Part shown: positions 7,454 through 16,716 of the stretch, in pieces | Position numbering within the stretch: the first letter of the stretch is position 1 | Layout of the letters: every line of letters starts with the position of its first letter | Assembly: GCF_018100925.1 (NCBI RefSeq) | Contig: NZ_JAGJEH010000006.1 | Coordinates: forward strand, 62,001-126,000 | Source of the DNA: Pseudoalteromonas luteoviolacea | Lineage (GTDB): Bacteria > Pseudomonadota > Gammaproteobacteria > Enterobacterales > Alteromonadaceae | Direction of reading: 5' to 3' | Length of the DNA: 64,000 nt | Position numbers and translations under genes: made by a program | Notes under the pieces: model-generated | Database searches by the model: none | Told to the model about the DNA's origin: nothing | What the model saw: only the letters and a program-made list of their open reading frames with translations

Positions 7454-8986
7454 TTACTGCTGTGTCACTGTTGCGACGTTATTGTCACCAATTTGTGTAA
7501 TACGCAAAGTTTGCGCATTACCAGTAACACCACCTTCAACCAAGTTGCCGTTACCTGTTTGACTGATAGACACTATATTGTCATTGCCAGCTACTACAAA
7601 ACCGCCTGACTCAATGCCTGCAATAAAGTTATTGCTGCCATCTTGCGCTAGGTCAATTGAGTTACTACCACCTTCAAGTAATAAATCGATCACGTTGAGC
7701 TCACCAGCTTGTGCGATATCAATTTGGTTATTCGAACTAGCTACCGCGTATCCCATGGTAATTGCAGTGCTATTACCAATGTCATTTTGTACAACAGTTA
7801 CATCATTGTTGTTAGCTTCAATACTCGGATCAGGCTCTGAGGATTGTAGTAAAAACTCATTTTGACTGCCGTTTTGAACAAGGTCTACGTCGTTGTCATC
7901 ACCATTAAAGAGCGCAATGTGGGCATCATTTTGCTCACCAATTTGCATGGTTGTGATCTCGTTATTGTCACCCGCTAGACCGACATAAAGCGTGTTCAAA
8001 CCCGCATCTTGATTAAGCGCTTGCTGCGCACTCGTAACTGTGTTGTTATCGCCTTGAATATCAACACCGACAGAAGAGTCATCGCCTCGTTGAGTCACAG
8101 TAACATCATTGTCATTCCCTTCGAACAGGCCACTTTCAAACTTAATTTTGTTGCCTTCTTGATCTACCTGTAAGTTGTTGTCGCTACCTACAATGCCAGC
8201 AACATTGATGGTGTTGTCATTACCTTCACTTTGCTCAAATTCAATGTCATTGTCATTGCCAGTTACTTGACCTATTTCAATGCGGTGATCCTCACCAATT
8301 TGCGACACTTCAATATCATTGTCGTCACCAACGAGAGTTTCAATCTCTACCTTATTGAATACGCCATTTTGATCAATTGTGAAGGCGTTTTGGTCACCTG
8401 TAACATTATTCAGATGCACTTCATGCCAACTACCTGATTGAGTACTTGTGACTGTATTTTGGTTGCCTTGCATGTTTTTGTTATACATCCAGTGGCCGCC
8501 AGTGCTTTGCGACACGCGTACATCGTTTTCATCACCATTGATGACATTGATAACTTCATTGTTGATACCAAAGTAACCTTCACCGGTTTGTGCCACCGCA
8601 AGTTGGTTGCTGTTACCTGTCAACGTTGTTTCAACGCCGTGAGAGTCACCGTCTTGGGTATAGCTTTGAATATTGCTATCACCCGTTGTTGTTACAAGTA
8701 TTGCGTGGCTTGTGCCCGTTTGGTTCGTCGTGGTTTCATTGAAGTTACCAGTTGTAGTCACGCTCGCCTGATTGCTTGTTCCCTCTTGGAAACTCACCTG
8801 TGAATTACCACCCAAAGATGAGTTTTGCGTGAGCGTAAGCGAATTTCCTGTTGTAAGGCCTCTTTCGATTTGACTCAAGTTAGAAATAGATTGTGTTTTG
8901 CCTGTTTCTTGTACCGTTTGAGCCGCAACTGATTGAGTAAATGCAACGGCCAATGCGCAGCTAATTAATGATTTAGAAAACTTCAC
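7454..8986 (-). CDS. Giant curlin-repeat amyloid protein (CsgA/CsgB-like)
   Basis: Predicted curli fibre subunit of about 510 residues, over three times the 151 residues of E. coli CsgA. A GTG start at 8986 is chosen because AAGGAG sits 6 bases upstream and it opens a proper signal peptide (KFSKSLISCALAVAFTQSVA); the frame is open to 9100, but the extra 38 residues look non-coding. The body is about 21 copies of an N-x4/5-Q unit (for example NDIEVSQIG, NDVTVTQRG, NSIDLAQDG), spaced about 20-24 residues. This is the curlin strand-turn-strand repeat, here rich in Asp/Asn. It ends in VATVTQQ. It is the only curlin in the locus and heads the csgEFG operon, so it may replace both CsgA and CsgB. 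Regulation by the linked CsgD is inferred. Confidence 0.88.
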   Translation of the reverse strand: MKFSKSLISCALAVAFTQSVAAQTVQETGKTQSISNLSQIERGLTTGNSLTLTQNSSLGGNSQVSFQEGTSNQASVTTTGNFNETTTNQTGTSHAILVTTTGDSNIQSYTQDGDSHGVETTLTGNSNQLAVAQTGEGYFGINNEVINVINGDENDVRVSQSTGGHWMYNKNMQGNQNTVTSTQSGSWHEVHLNNVTGDQNAFTIDQNGVFNKVEIETLVGDDNDIEVSQIGEDHRIEIGQVTGNDNDIEFEQSEGNDNTINVAGIVGSDNNLQVDQEGNKIKFESGLFEGNDNDVTVTQRGDDSSVGVDIQGDNNTVTSAQQALNQDAGLNTLYVGLAGDNNEITTMQIGEQNDAHIALFNGDDNDVDLVQNGSQNEFLLQSSEPDPSIEANNNDVTVVQNDIGNSTAITMGYAVASSNNQIDIAQAGELNVIDLLLEGGSNSIDLAQDGSNNFIAGIESGGFVVAGNDNIVSISQTGNGNLVEGGVTGNAQTLRITQIGDNNVATVTQQ

Positions 8987-9701
8987 ACTTTTCTCCTTAG
9001 TGTTTTTGCGTTTTAATTTTGATTTTAGTACCTGATATGCTTTACATTTATTGAAATTAACTGCGCGAAAATTCGTCGTTGCCGGGACAAAAAAACTCAA
9101 ACTAAAATAAAGTGCATTCGCTATACAAAGTACTGCTAATTAAAGTTGATCTATTCCAGTTCATAAAAACTTGAGAATAAATCATGATGCGTCCTGTTCT
9201 TATTTAGAAGTTCTTTAATTATTGGTTTGTCACTTTTTGATCTAATTCAGTATTTATTCTGTGGAAACTGAGTAGACTAGAAAGCAAGTCACGTATTCAC
9301 TCTAATTTGCTATTTGATGAAGATAAATGAGAAATTTTATTGAATAAATTACTCCATTATAATCATAAACTTATAGTAAATTATCAATTTTATGTAAGTA
9401 ATCCCCCCTCCGGATACCAAAAAAGTATGAGTAGAAAAAGGATAAAAAAATTGAGCATTAAGTGACTGCAAATACCAAAAAAGCATGAGCCATAGCTAAA
9501 AAGCATACATAAAAGTCACAAAAAAACATGAAATTTAACTATTGAACTAATTTCAATTTGATGTCCGCTAATTCTCTATATTAGGTTTTAAGACGTTGCC
9601 CAAAATGATGTCGTCATCAGTTCTTAGAAGAAGTCACAAAAAGTAGTCGTGCTCACATGCACAACTTCTAACCACTTAGAACAACTAATATTGGAAGAAT
9701 G
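8987..9701. other. Divergent intergenic region between curlin and subtilase genes
   Basis: About 700 AT-rich bases with no credible gene. It holds the promoters of the curlin operon (leftward) and the S8 protease (rightward) and a cluster of short repeats at 9414-9533. An AAGGAG ribosome-binding site for the curlin GTG lies at its left edge. I could not pick individual -35/-10 boxes with confidence. Confidence 0.6.
9414..9533 (+). repeat. Cluster of four related AAAAAAGYATGAG motifs
   Basis: ATACCAAAAAAGTATGAG (9414-9431) and ATACCAAAAAAGCATGAG (9472-9489) are 18-bp near-identical direct repeats. Two weaker relatives follow: TAAAAAGCATAC (9497-9508) and AAAAAAACATGAAA (9520-9533). They lie in the curlin/subtilase divergent region and are candidate sites for a regulator, possibly CsgD; which gene they serve is unknown. 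Confidence 0.55.
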
Positions 9702-12203
9702 ATGAAAACTAAACTTACAGCTTTAACTCTGGCACTCACGCCATTGCTTGCCTTTAATTCACACGCAGCAGTGCAAATTCAATCTACAACACAAACAATT
9801 GATGACAGTGTACTCGTTGTATTTAAAGACAATGCGAGTGTTGCCATGCGTGCTCAAGCTAGACAACTCGTCAAAGCTCGTATTTCCGATAGCAATGCCG
9901 ATGAAAAAGATGACAACTATAAGAATGTTTTGAACGGCCGATTAGCCAAGTTTGACTTAGATGGCATGACGCCCAAGCAAGCTATCAAGCTACTAGAAAA
10001 ACACCCTGCTGTTTCATATGTTGAACCAAACTATATCGTTACGGCTCTAGCTATTCCTGACGATAGCCGCTTTGATGAACTTTGGGGTTTGCATAATACC
10101 GGACAAACAGGCGGTACTAATGATGCTGACATTAATGCCCCAGAAGCATGGGACATCAGTATCGGTTCTCGCGACGTCATTGTCGGTGTTATCGATACCG
10201 GTGTAGATTATAATCACCCTGATCTTGCCGCAAACATGTGGCTCAACCCTGGTGAAATTGCAGGCGATGGTGTTGACAATGACGGCAACGGCTATGTCGA
10301 TGATGTATATGGTATCAATGCAATTACCGATAGCGGTGACCCAATGGATGACCAAGGCCATGGTACTCACGTTTCAGGTACCATTGGTGCTACCGGAAAT
10401 AATGCGCTAGGCGTTGTCGGCGTTAACCACGAGGTATCCATCGTCGGTTGTAAGTTCTTAAACTCTTCAGGTAGTGGATCTACTGGCGACGCTATTAAGT
10501 GTATTGACTATATGGTAGGACTAAAAAATGCGGGTCATAATGTCAGTGTGCTAAATAACAGCTGGGGCGGAGGCGGTTTCAACCAAGCGCTTTATGACTC
10601 AATTACAGCGAGCGAGCAAGCTGGCATTTTATTTGTTGCAGCAGCTGGTAACAGTGCTAGGGACAATGATGTTTCACCTGGCTACCCGTCTAGCTATGAT
10701 CACGATAGTGTCCTTGCTGTCGCATCAACAACCCACACTGATAGCATGTCTTCATTCTCACAATGGGGACTTACATCTGTCGATTTAGGTGCGCCGGGTA
10801 GCAATGTATTATCAACAGTACCTGGTGGTGGCTACTCATCTTTTTCTGGTACTTCAATGGCGACGCCTCATGTAGCTGGTGCAGCTGCATTGGCACTGGC
10901 AGTGAATCCAAGCCTGACAACTCTTGAACTAAAAAACCTCTTGATGGAATCTGGTAAGCCAATTGCCGCATTAGAAGGTAAAACAGTGTCAGGGAAACGA
11001 CTTGACGCGCACCAAGCACTGATAGACGCAGATCCGGAGCCTGGCTTTAGAGTGATAGCTACACCAGTAGCACAAGAAGTAACAGCTGGGGAAAATGCTG
11101 ATTACCAGTTGACGTTTAGTTCAATTGCAAACTGGGATGGTGACATCGCATTGACAGCAAGCGGCGACTTAAATGGTGTCACACTGTCAAAGACAACAGT
11201 AAAGCCTGGTGATACCGCAGTGCTGAGTGTGCCAACCACAGCTGAAACTGCATGGGGCGATTATAGCTTCACAGTTGATGCGACGTCTGGTCAGCTCAGT
11301 CAACAAAAACAAGTATCTCTGACTGTACTACCTCAAGGGTTGCGTGATTTTACCTATGACAACACAACCAGTGTAGACATACCTGATAACAATCAAGCTG
11401 GTGTAGAGTCAAAGATCAACATCGTGGACCCAATCACTATTTTTGGCTCTAGTGTGGCATTAAACATCAGTCATACATATATTAGTGATCTATTGGTAAC
11501 GCTTACATCACCTGCGGGCACTGTGGCAACCCTGCACAATCGCACCGGTGGCGGCGCTGATGACATCGTCGGTAGCTTTACTTCAGATGCGTTTAACGGA
11601 GAAGTGGCAACAGGTGAGTGGACATTGAAAGTCGTGGACAATGCGACTTTAGACACTGGTACTTTGAATAACTGGTCTGTGACTCTTACAGGTATTGGCG
11701 AGATCTCTGATCAACCACCAGTCTCTGGCTTCAATTTTGTTCGTGAAGGACTAAACGTCACCTTTACTGACACCAGTACAGATGTCAACGATGACATTGT
11801 CAGTCGAGCATGGGACTTTGGCGACGGAAATGTCAGTGATCAGCAAAACCCTGTACATACTTTCGCTGCCTCTGGTACGTATGACGTTGCCTTGACTGTA
11901 ACTGACAGTAAGGGAAATACCCATACAAGCACACAATCTGTGATAGTAAGCTCTGACAATCCACAACTTGAAATCGTCCGTGCGAATAAAACACGTTTGG
12001 GCTCAATCCGAGTTGAATTAAAATGGAGCGGCTCTACTGCCGAGCAGGTTTCAATTTACCGTGACGGACAATTGATCCGCACAGTCAATAACACAGGTAA
12101 ATTCCGTGACTTCTCTCGCAATGCAGCCGCAACAAGTTACACCTACAAGCTGTGTCAAGATGGTGACATTTGCTCACCGGAAGTGACTGTTAACTTTCAA
12201 TAA
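9702..12203 (+). CDS. Secreted S8 subtilisin-like protease with P-domain and PKD domain
   Basis: Extracellular serine endopeptidase, about 833 residues. Order: signal peptide about 1-23, I9-type propeptide about 33-112 (DDSVLVVFKDN to YVEPNYIV), S8 catalytic domain about 125-440 with Asp165 (VIDTGVD), His220 (GHGTHVSG) and Ser385 (SGTSMATPHVAG), a beta-rich linker, a proprotein-convertase P-domain about 548-666, a PKD domain about 672-750 (WDFGDGN), and a C-terminal Fn3-like segment with two cysteines. A calcium-loop-like GDGVDNDGNGYVDD sits at 188-201. Two tandem ATGs exist (9699, 9702); the second is better spaced from GGAAG. It likely degrades proteins for nutrition. Divergent from the curlin operon; a hairpin follows the stop. 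Confidence 0.93.
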   Translation: MKTKLTALTLALTPLLAFNSHAAVQIQSTTQTIDDSVLVVFKDNASVAMRAQARQLVKARISDSNADEKDDNYKNVLNGRLAKFDLDGMTPKQAIKLLEKHPAVSYVEPNYIVTALAIPDDSRFDELWGLHNTGQTGGTNDADINAPEAWDISIGSRDVIVGVIDTGVDYNHPDLAANMWLNPGEIAGDGVDNDGNGYVDDVYGINAITDSGDPMDDQGHGTHVSGTIGATGNNALGVVGVNHEVSIVGCKFLNSSGSGSTGDAIKCIDYMVGLKNAGHNVSVLNNSWGGGGFNQALYDSITASEQAGILFVAAAGNSARDNDVSPGYPSSYDHDSVLAVASTTHTDSMSSFSQWGLTSVDLGAPGSNVLSTVPGGGYSSFSGTSMATPHVAGAAALALAVNPSLTTLELKNLLMESGKPIAALEGKTVSGKRLDAHQALIDADPEPGFRVIATPVAQEVTAGENADYQLTFSSIANWDGDIALTASGDLNGVTLSKTTVKPGDTAVLSVPTTAETAWGDYSFTVDATSGQLSQQKQVSLTVLPQGLRDFTYDNTTSVDIPDNNQAGVESKINIVDPITIFGSSVALNISHTYISDLLVTLTSPAGTVATLHNRTGGGADDIVGSFTSDAFNGEVATGEWTLKVVDNATLDTGTLNNWSVTLTGIGEISDQPPVSGFNFVREGLNVTFTDTSTDVNDDIVSRAWDFGDGNVSDQQNPVHTFAASGTYDVALTVTDSKGNTHTSTQSVIVSSDNPQLEIVRANKTRLGSIRVELKWSGSTAEQVSIYRDGQLIRTVNNTGKFRDFSRNAAATSYTYKLCQDGDICSPEVTVNFQ

Positions 12204-12209
12204 CATAAG

Positions 12210-12240
12210 CGAGTGAACGCTAGGAACCTAGCGCTCGTTA
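12210..12240 (+). terminator. Hairpins after the subtilase gene
   Basis: CGAG and CGCTA pair with TAGCG and CTCG around the loop GGAACC just after the stop codon. A second perfect stem, CTGCACGGC with GCCGTGCAG (12242-12266), follows and overlaps the end of the convergent flavin-reductase gene. Neither has a long T-run, so termination strength is uncertain. Confidence 0.5.
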
Positions 12241-12249
12241 TCTGCACGG

Positions 12250-12864
12250 CTATTGTGGCCGTGCAGACTTAAATACCTCACCTAAACTGGCGAATTCAGC
12301 GCCCCCCAGCCTCGCTAGTGGATCTAATTTCAATGCATCAACTTTACTGCGCGCTTTTTCATCGAGTTGAACTATTTCATCATCAATATAGGCCTGTGTC
12401 ACTTCAACAAACACTAACTTCATGGGCAATTCTCCCATTTCAACCACTTTATGTAGTTTACATGCGAACGCTACTTTTGCTTTTTCTAATCTGGGCAGAG
12501 GTGAATCAGGAAAATCAACCAAATCCAAATCAAGTAGATCTAACTCTGACTCATCATTTGGTAGTGATGCCGCCGACTGGGTAACCTCATGAGCTAAAGC
12601 ACTGTCAGCGATGTGGATAACCAACTCTTCTGTCGCTTCAACATTCACCACAGAATCTTTGTACTCTCCTGTGGGTTTCTGTCCCACTGCATACATTAAA
12701 ATAGCAGGATCAGAACTGATCGCTGTGAAGTAAGAAAAAGGCGCTAAATTTAATACCCCTTGTGTGTTTTTCGATAATACCCAAGCAATGGGCCTAGGGA
12801 CCACAGTTTGGGTCAGAGTATGATAAACACGGTTTGGTGATAGTTCCTTGAAATTTAATATCAT
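12250..12864 (-). CDS. Flavin reductase-like domain protein (FMN-binding split barrel)
   Basis: About 204-residue cytosolic protein of the flavin-reductase-like family, which binds FMN and often supplies reduced flavin or is annotated as a conserved flavoprotein oxygenase. Visible features are VPRPIAWVLSKNTQGVLNLA, followed by PFSYFTAISSDPAILMYAVG, the FMN-contact region of this family. ATG 12864 is chosen because GAGG lies about 8 bases upstream; an in-frame ATG at 12894 would add ten hydrophobic residues without a ribosome-binding site. It is convergent with the subtilase and its terminal codons form half of a hairpin. No partner oxygenase is adjacent, so its substrate is unknown. Confidence 0.8.
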   Translation of the reverse strand: MILNFKELSPNRVYHTLTQTVVPRPIAWVLSKNTQGVLNLAPFSYFTAISSDPAILMYAVGQKPTGEYKDSVVNVEATEELVIHIADSALAHEVTQSAASLPNDESELDLLDLDLVDFPDSPLPRLEKAKVAFACKLHKVVEMGELPMKLVFVEVTQAYIDDEIVQLDEKARSKVDALKLDPLARLGGAEFASLGEVFKSARPQ

Positions 12865-12968
12865 CCCAATTGCCTCAAAGAAATAAAGCAGCATATGTTA
12901 GCCTGCTATCTTTGTACATAGAAAATAGCAGACTATGACTCTCTTCATCACTGAGACTGGCGCACGAA

Positions 12969-14108
12969 CTAAAGTATTTGCGCCAACCGCCCTGTTTGCA
13001 CAAATCCACCAATTAACCCTGCTGAGCCACCTATTACGCCTAAACACCAACCAAGCATGCCATATTTTTGTTGTCTTGCGAGGCGCTGATAAGCGCTCTG
13101 ATCAAGCTCTGCTTGCTGTAACAAACGACGCTTATTGGCGACGGCCATCAATAAAGTGAAGCGCGTCACGCCTATCAACAGAAATACAAAACTCAACAAG
13201 GGCAACAGCCAGCCCGAACTAATTTCATAGCACACCATCATGATAATAACACTTGCGATGATCCACAGGTTGGTGATTTTTCTCGCGCGATGTAATTGCG
13301 CAACGACCGCTATATCATCAAAATGTTTGAGAGCACGTTTTGCACTTAGTTCATTGGCCAGTAATGCCAATATCCCCCCGGTGACGGCGCCTCCGAATAG
13401 ACTAATCAGCTGCCAAAACCACGACGTTTGATAACCTGACACCACTGTACTTACCGTCATTGCAGCTGCCGGTGGTGCTGTCACCGCTAGGGACATTACC
13501 ATGGATGACAACCCCACAGGTGCCGTTGCCAAAATCACTTTGCCATATTTTGCCAAAATTTGACTTTTAAGCTGCCGACGTACCCGCTCAAGGCGCTTTC
13601 TTACTACCCCTTCATTTATCCCAAGTAATACGCTGACAGCATGCGTGCTTTGCTCTTCTCGATAGTACAGCAAAACCACTTCCCGACTTTCATCAGGCAA
13701 CGAATCTACAAAGTGATAAAGGACTTGGTTTTGTTGTTGCTGAACAAGTAATGAGTCTAGGGGCATACTGCCATCAAAGAGCTGGTTTAATTGTTGCTCT
13801 GCACAAGCTGAACTCACTTGGTGCTGCTCTACAGCCCCCAAATCTCTTAGGTGGTTTATCGCCGTATAGCGTGTAAGCTGCCTGATCCAAGGCAGTATAC
13901 TGGCATTATTCTTGAGCTCCCCTAGCTTTTGCCAAACCTTAATAAATACTTTTTGGCTGACGTCCTCACTGTGATTCACATCTTTAGTGATCGCCAATGC
14001 AATGCTACTGACCACGTTCGAGAGCTGATCAATCAGTGTGGAAAACGCTTTTTGATCCCCTGACTTTGCAGCCTCAACTAATTTTTCCAGTTGTGTATCT
14101 ACGTTCAT
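12969..14108 (-). CDS. ECF-type sigma factor with C-terminal five-helix membrane domain
   Basis: 379 residues. Residues 1-90 form sigma region 2 (SEDVSQKVFIKVWQKLGELK, WIRQLTRYTAINHLRD) and 130-185 form region 4 (LPDESREVVLLYYREE, INEGVVRKRLERVRRQLK). The rest is unlike ordinary ECF factors: about five hydrophobic helices at roughly 191-212, 231-253, 279-295, 299-323 and 349-371, with a basic cytoplasmic stretch (KRRLLQQAELDQ) in between. The protein should therefore be tethered to the inner membrane. No anti-sigma gene is adjacent; by inference the membrane domain may act as a built-in regulator. Monocistronic; target promoters unknown. Confidence 0.85.
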   Translation of the reverse strand: MNVDTQLEKLVEAAKSGDQKAFSTLIDQLSNVVSSIALAITKDVNHSEDVSQKVFIKVWQKLGELKNNASILPWIRQLTRYTAINHLRDLGAVEQHQVSSACAEQQLNQLFDGSMPLDSLLVQQQQNQVLYHFVDSLPDESREVVLLYYREEQSTHAVSVLLGINEGVVRKRLERVRRQLKSQILAKYGKVILATAPVGLSSMVMSLAVTAPPAAAMTVSTVVSGYQTSWFWQLISLFGGAVTGGILALLANELSAKRALKHFDDIAVVAQLHRARKITNLWIIASVIIMMVCYEISSGWLLPLLSFVFLLIGVTRFTLLMAVANKRRLLQQAELDQSAYQRLARQQKYGMLGWCLGVIGGSAGLIGGFVQTGRLAQIL

Positions 14109-14289
14109 TCCCTTACCTCCTCGCTAGCCACGGTGAAACAGCATATTGATTTACCGACTTTAACATATGTTTTCCTTTTGAATGGTTGCTATAGATAAAG
14201 TCCCGGTGGATAAATAAACTGTGACAATTTTTATTTATTCATGGATGGAGGGTTGAAGTGGCGCAATACTGTGCCGCCCGTCGCAGCAC

Positions 14290-16716
14290 TTATAAGCTAT
14301 TGGTCAATGGGCACAATATAATAAAGCATGTGCCTGAGCGCCCGTTTTGCGACTGCAATTCAATTTTGCCATTGAATTCATTTTTGATGATATTGTATAA
14401 ACGGCCAAGCCCTAAGCCGCCACTGCCCTTGCCTAATGCATGTGCTGCAAAAGGAACAAAAATGTTCTTCGCCATTGTTTGCTCAATCCCACAGCCATTA
14501 TCACAATAAATAAGCTGAACCATGCGCCCCGCATCTATGATATTTGCACTTATTTCAATATGTCCTTTTTGCGCCACGGTAAAGCCATGCTTAATCGAGT
14601 TGTCTATCAATTTACTCAGCACTTCATCCATCGCTTCAGCAGAGCCATGTAAAGATATATTTGGATCGATATTCAATGCATAAGTCACTCTATTGTCTGC
14701 AAAGCGTACCGCAAATTTTTCAATTACTTGTGTGCCAAGTTGAGACAATGAAAAAGCATTGTGCGGCGCGTCTGTTTCATGCCGATAACCTAGACCTTGA
14801 AACTTCTCACTTAATGCCACCAACTTGTCTACGCTCGCACTATTTGACTGCAAGCTCATTTGAATCACATCAAGTGTTTCTAGCAGGCTAGCCTTTTTCA
14901 GCTGATCATGATCAATAGCAGACAGTAAAGCCTCAATTTTTGATTTCATAACCGACTCTGCAATTGCAATATTGCCAATCGGCGTATTGATCTCATGAGC
15001 CATACCTACCACCATATTGGTCATTGAAGCCATTTTTTCCGCTTCCACCAGCTCATTCTGAGTTTGTTGCAGCGCTATTAGAGAGGCCTGCAATTTAGTT
15101 GTTTGATCGGTCAGCTCTTGATTAGCAACTTGCAATTCTGCTGTTTTTAATGCCACCTTTTCATCTAAAGTCATATTTGATATTTTCAGCTTTTGCTCTG
15201 TTTCTTTGAGTTCTGTAATATCGGTGATCACGCCCTCAATGTTCTGCTGATTATCACTATAACCTCCCCGTTCTATCATCCATCTAATCCCTCCGGCGCG
15301 ATGAATTACTCTGTAGATCACCTTAAACTTACCTGTTGTCTCTAGCTCATCTTGGATCACTTGCCACACCATACCTTGATCATCTGGATAAATAATATCG
15401 GCAAACGCCAGCGCTTTATTGTCGATAAAGTCTTCGGCGAGGTAGCCAGTAACGGCTTCTATGGCTCCATTTAAGTACAACATCGTCCAATATTTATCAT
15501 TCTTGCAGCGATAAACGATTGACGGGATTTTATCTACCAGTGCTTGATAGCGTTGCTTTTCCTGCGCAAGGGTTTGCGAAATGTCTTTGAGGTGCCTGAC
15601 GTAAGCTCTATTGCGGCGGTGGAAAAACGCAAACAACACAGTCAATATAATGACCTCAACTGCAATACTAATGAACGCCATTGTTTGCAGCGCGGTAAAA
15701 GCTTGTTCAATTTTATCTGTGGCAGGTTTAAGCGGCATTGAGGTGAGTAAAACCCACCCTTGAGAATCAATAACTGACATTGTGAACAGTCGCGATTTAT
15801 AGGCTAGATATGACTCACTGTGCGCCCATAGTTTTTGATACGCCTCATACCACACGCCGTGCTCAAATGTTTTAAAGTCTTCCGCGCCCCCGGCTTGCAT
15901 CAAGCTTTCAATATCAGATGCAACGATTTCGCTTTTTTCGTTTAGTAAAATAAAAGCACTATGTTGCTCCCCTTTTAGCAACTTTGCGTTATCTAGCAGG
16001 CTCTGTAAGGTAATGTCGTGCCCAACAGTGCCGTACCATTTATCTTCGATATAAACTGGCGTTACAGCAGACAACATCAATAATTGAGGAATTGGATCTT
16101 CCACCAAGGGGGTCCAATAGGTACCAGGAGCAGCATTTGGCACCAACCATGGCGTCCCCTTATAGCTAAATCCAGCTTGCGCTTTGAATACGAATTCAGG
16201 CACCTCGGGCCAATAAATGACAATGCCTCCGGTTCGATTCATAAACCAAGTATCTGAAAATTGATTCGACAAAGCTCCTTGACCAAAGGTTTCAACAATT
16301 TGTTTTGCCGTTAATAACCTTTGAGATTGTTTTGCTGACAACTCGCTACCTGGTGGTAAATAAATACCAGCTTGGTGAAAACCATCAAACCCACTTTTGC
16401 GCGTCCGCTGTGAACCATCAGGATACGGTTGGATAAGCTCCGACAGTTGCTTACCTAAAGTTGGATAACCTTGCTCTAAGCGTAATTGCAAAGCTCTTGC
16501 TAAGCGCCCAGATGACTCAGACGCATACTGTAACCTTTGCTCAATCTGCTCGGCGATAAACCCCGCTTGCCAAGCCCGCTGCTCTTTGATTTCATCAAGT
16601 TCTTTGTTGATCAATTTTGACTGTTCTAACATGCTGAAATAAAGCAATACTGACAACACCAGTATTGCCGAAATTGCAGGGACAAACCACGGGGTTGTAC
16701 GATACTTTACGCCCAT
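14290..16716 (-). CDS. Membrane sensor histidine kinase (Cache-PAS-HisKA-HATPase)
   Basis: Inner-membrane signal transduction kinase, about 808 residues. Order: TM1 about 10-30, a long periplasmic Cache-like sensor (about 35-340, with VTPVYIEDKWYGTVGHDITL), TM2 about 346-366, a PAS/PAC domain about 390-505, a coiled coil, HisKA with phospho-acceptor His574 in GMAHEINTPIGN, and a HATPase domain with N-box DNSIKHGF, G1 box DNGCGIE and G2 box GKGSGGLGLG. No receiver is attached and no response-regulator gene is adjacent, so it is an orphan. ATG 16716 is preferred over an upstream in-frame TTG (16737) because AAGAG precedes it. The ligand is unknown; Cache domains usually bind small organic molecules. 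Confidence 0.9.
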   Translation of the reverse strand: MGVKYRTTPWFVPAISAILVLSVLLYFSMLEQSKLINKELDEIKEQRAWQAGFIAEQIEQRLQYASESSGRLARALQLRLEQGYPTLGKQLSELIQPYPDGSQRTRKSGFDGFHQAGIYLPPGSELSAKQSQRLLTAKQIVETFGQGALSNQFSDTWFMNRTGGIVIYWPEVPEFVFKAQAGFSYKGTPWLVPNAAPGTYWTPLVEDPIPQLLMLSAVTPVYIEDKWYGTVGHDITLQSLLDNAKLLKGEQHSAFILLNEKSEIVASDIESLMQAGGAEDFKTFEHGVWYEAYQKLWAHSESYLAYKSRLFTMSVIDSQGWVLLTSMPLKPATDKIEQAFTALQTMAFISIAVEVIILTVLFAFFHRRNRAYVRHLKDISQTLAQEKQRYQALVDKIPSIVYRCKNDKYWTMLYLNGAIEAVTGYLAEDFIDNKALAFADIIYPDDQGMVWQVIQDELETTGKFKVIYRVIHRAGGIRWMIERGGYSDNQQNIEGVITDITELKETEQKLKISNMTLDEKVALKTAELQVANQELTDQTTKLQASLIALQQTQNELVEAEKMASMTNMVVGMAHEINTPIGNIAIAESVMKSKIEALLSAIDHDQLKKASLLETLDVIQMSLQSNSASVDKLVALSEKFQGLGYRHETDAPHNAFSLSQLGTQVIEKFAVRFADNRVTYALNIDPNISLHGSAEAMDEVLSKLIDNSIKHGFTVAQKGHIEISANIIDAGRMVQLIYCDNGCGIEQTMAKNIFVPFAAHALGKGSGGLGLGRLYNIIKNEFNGKIELQSQNGRSGTCFIILCPLTNSL

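Noticed and set aside
8438..8803. Plus-strand frames antisense to the curlin gene
   Set aside because: Repetitive composition mirrored from the opposite strand; no start signal and no recognisable product.
7454..8900. Regular repeats resembling a CRISPR-like or minisatellite array
   Set aside because: They are codons of the curlin repeat protein; unit lengths vary and no fixed spacer or repeat exists at DNA level.
9064..9100. Longer N terminus for the curlin starting at 9100
   Set aside because: It would place 38 charged residues before a complete signal peptide; AAGGAG positions the GTG at 8986 as the start.
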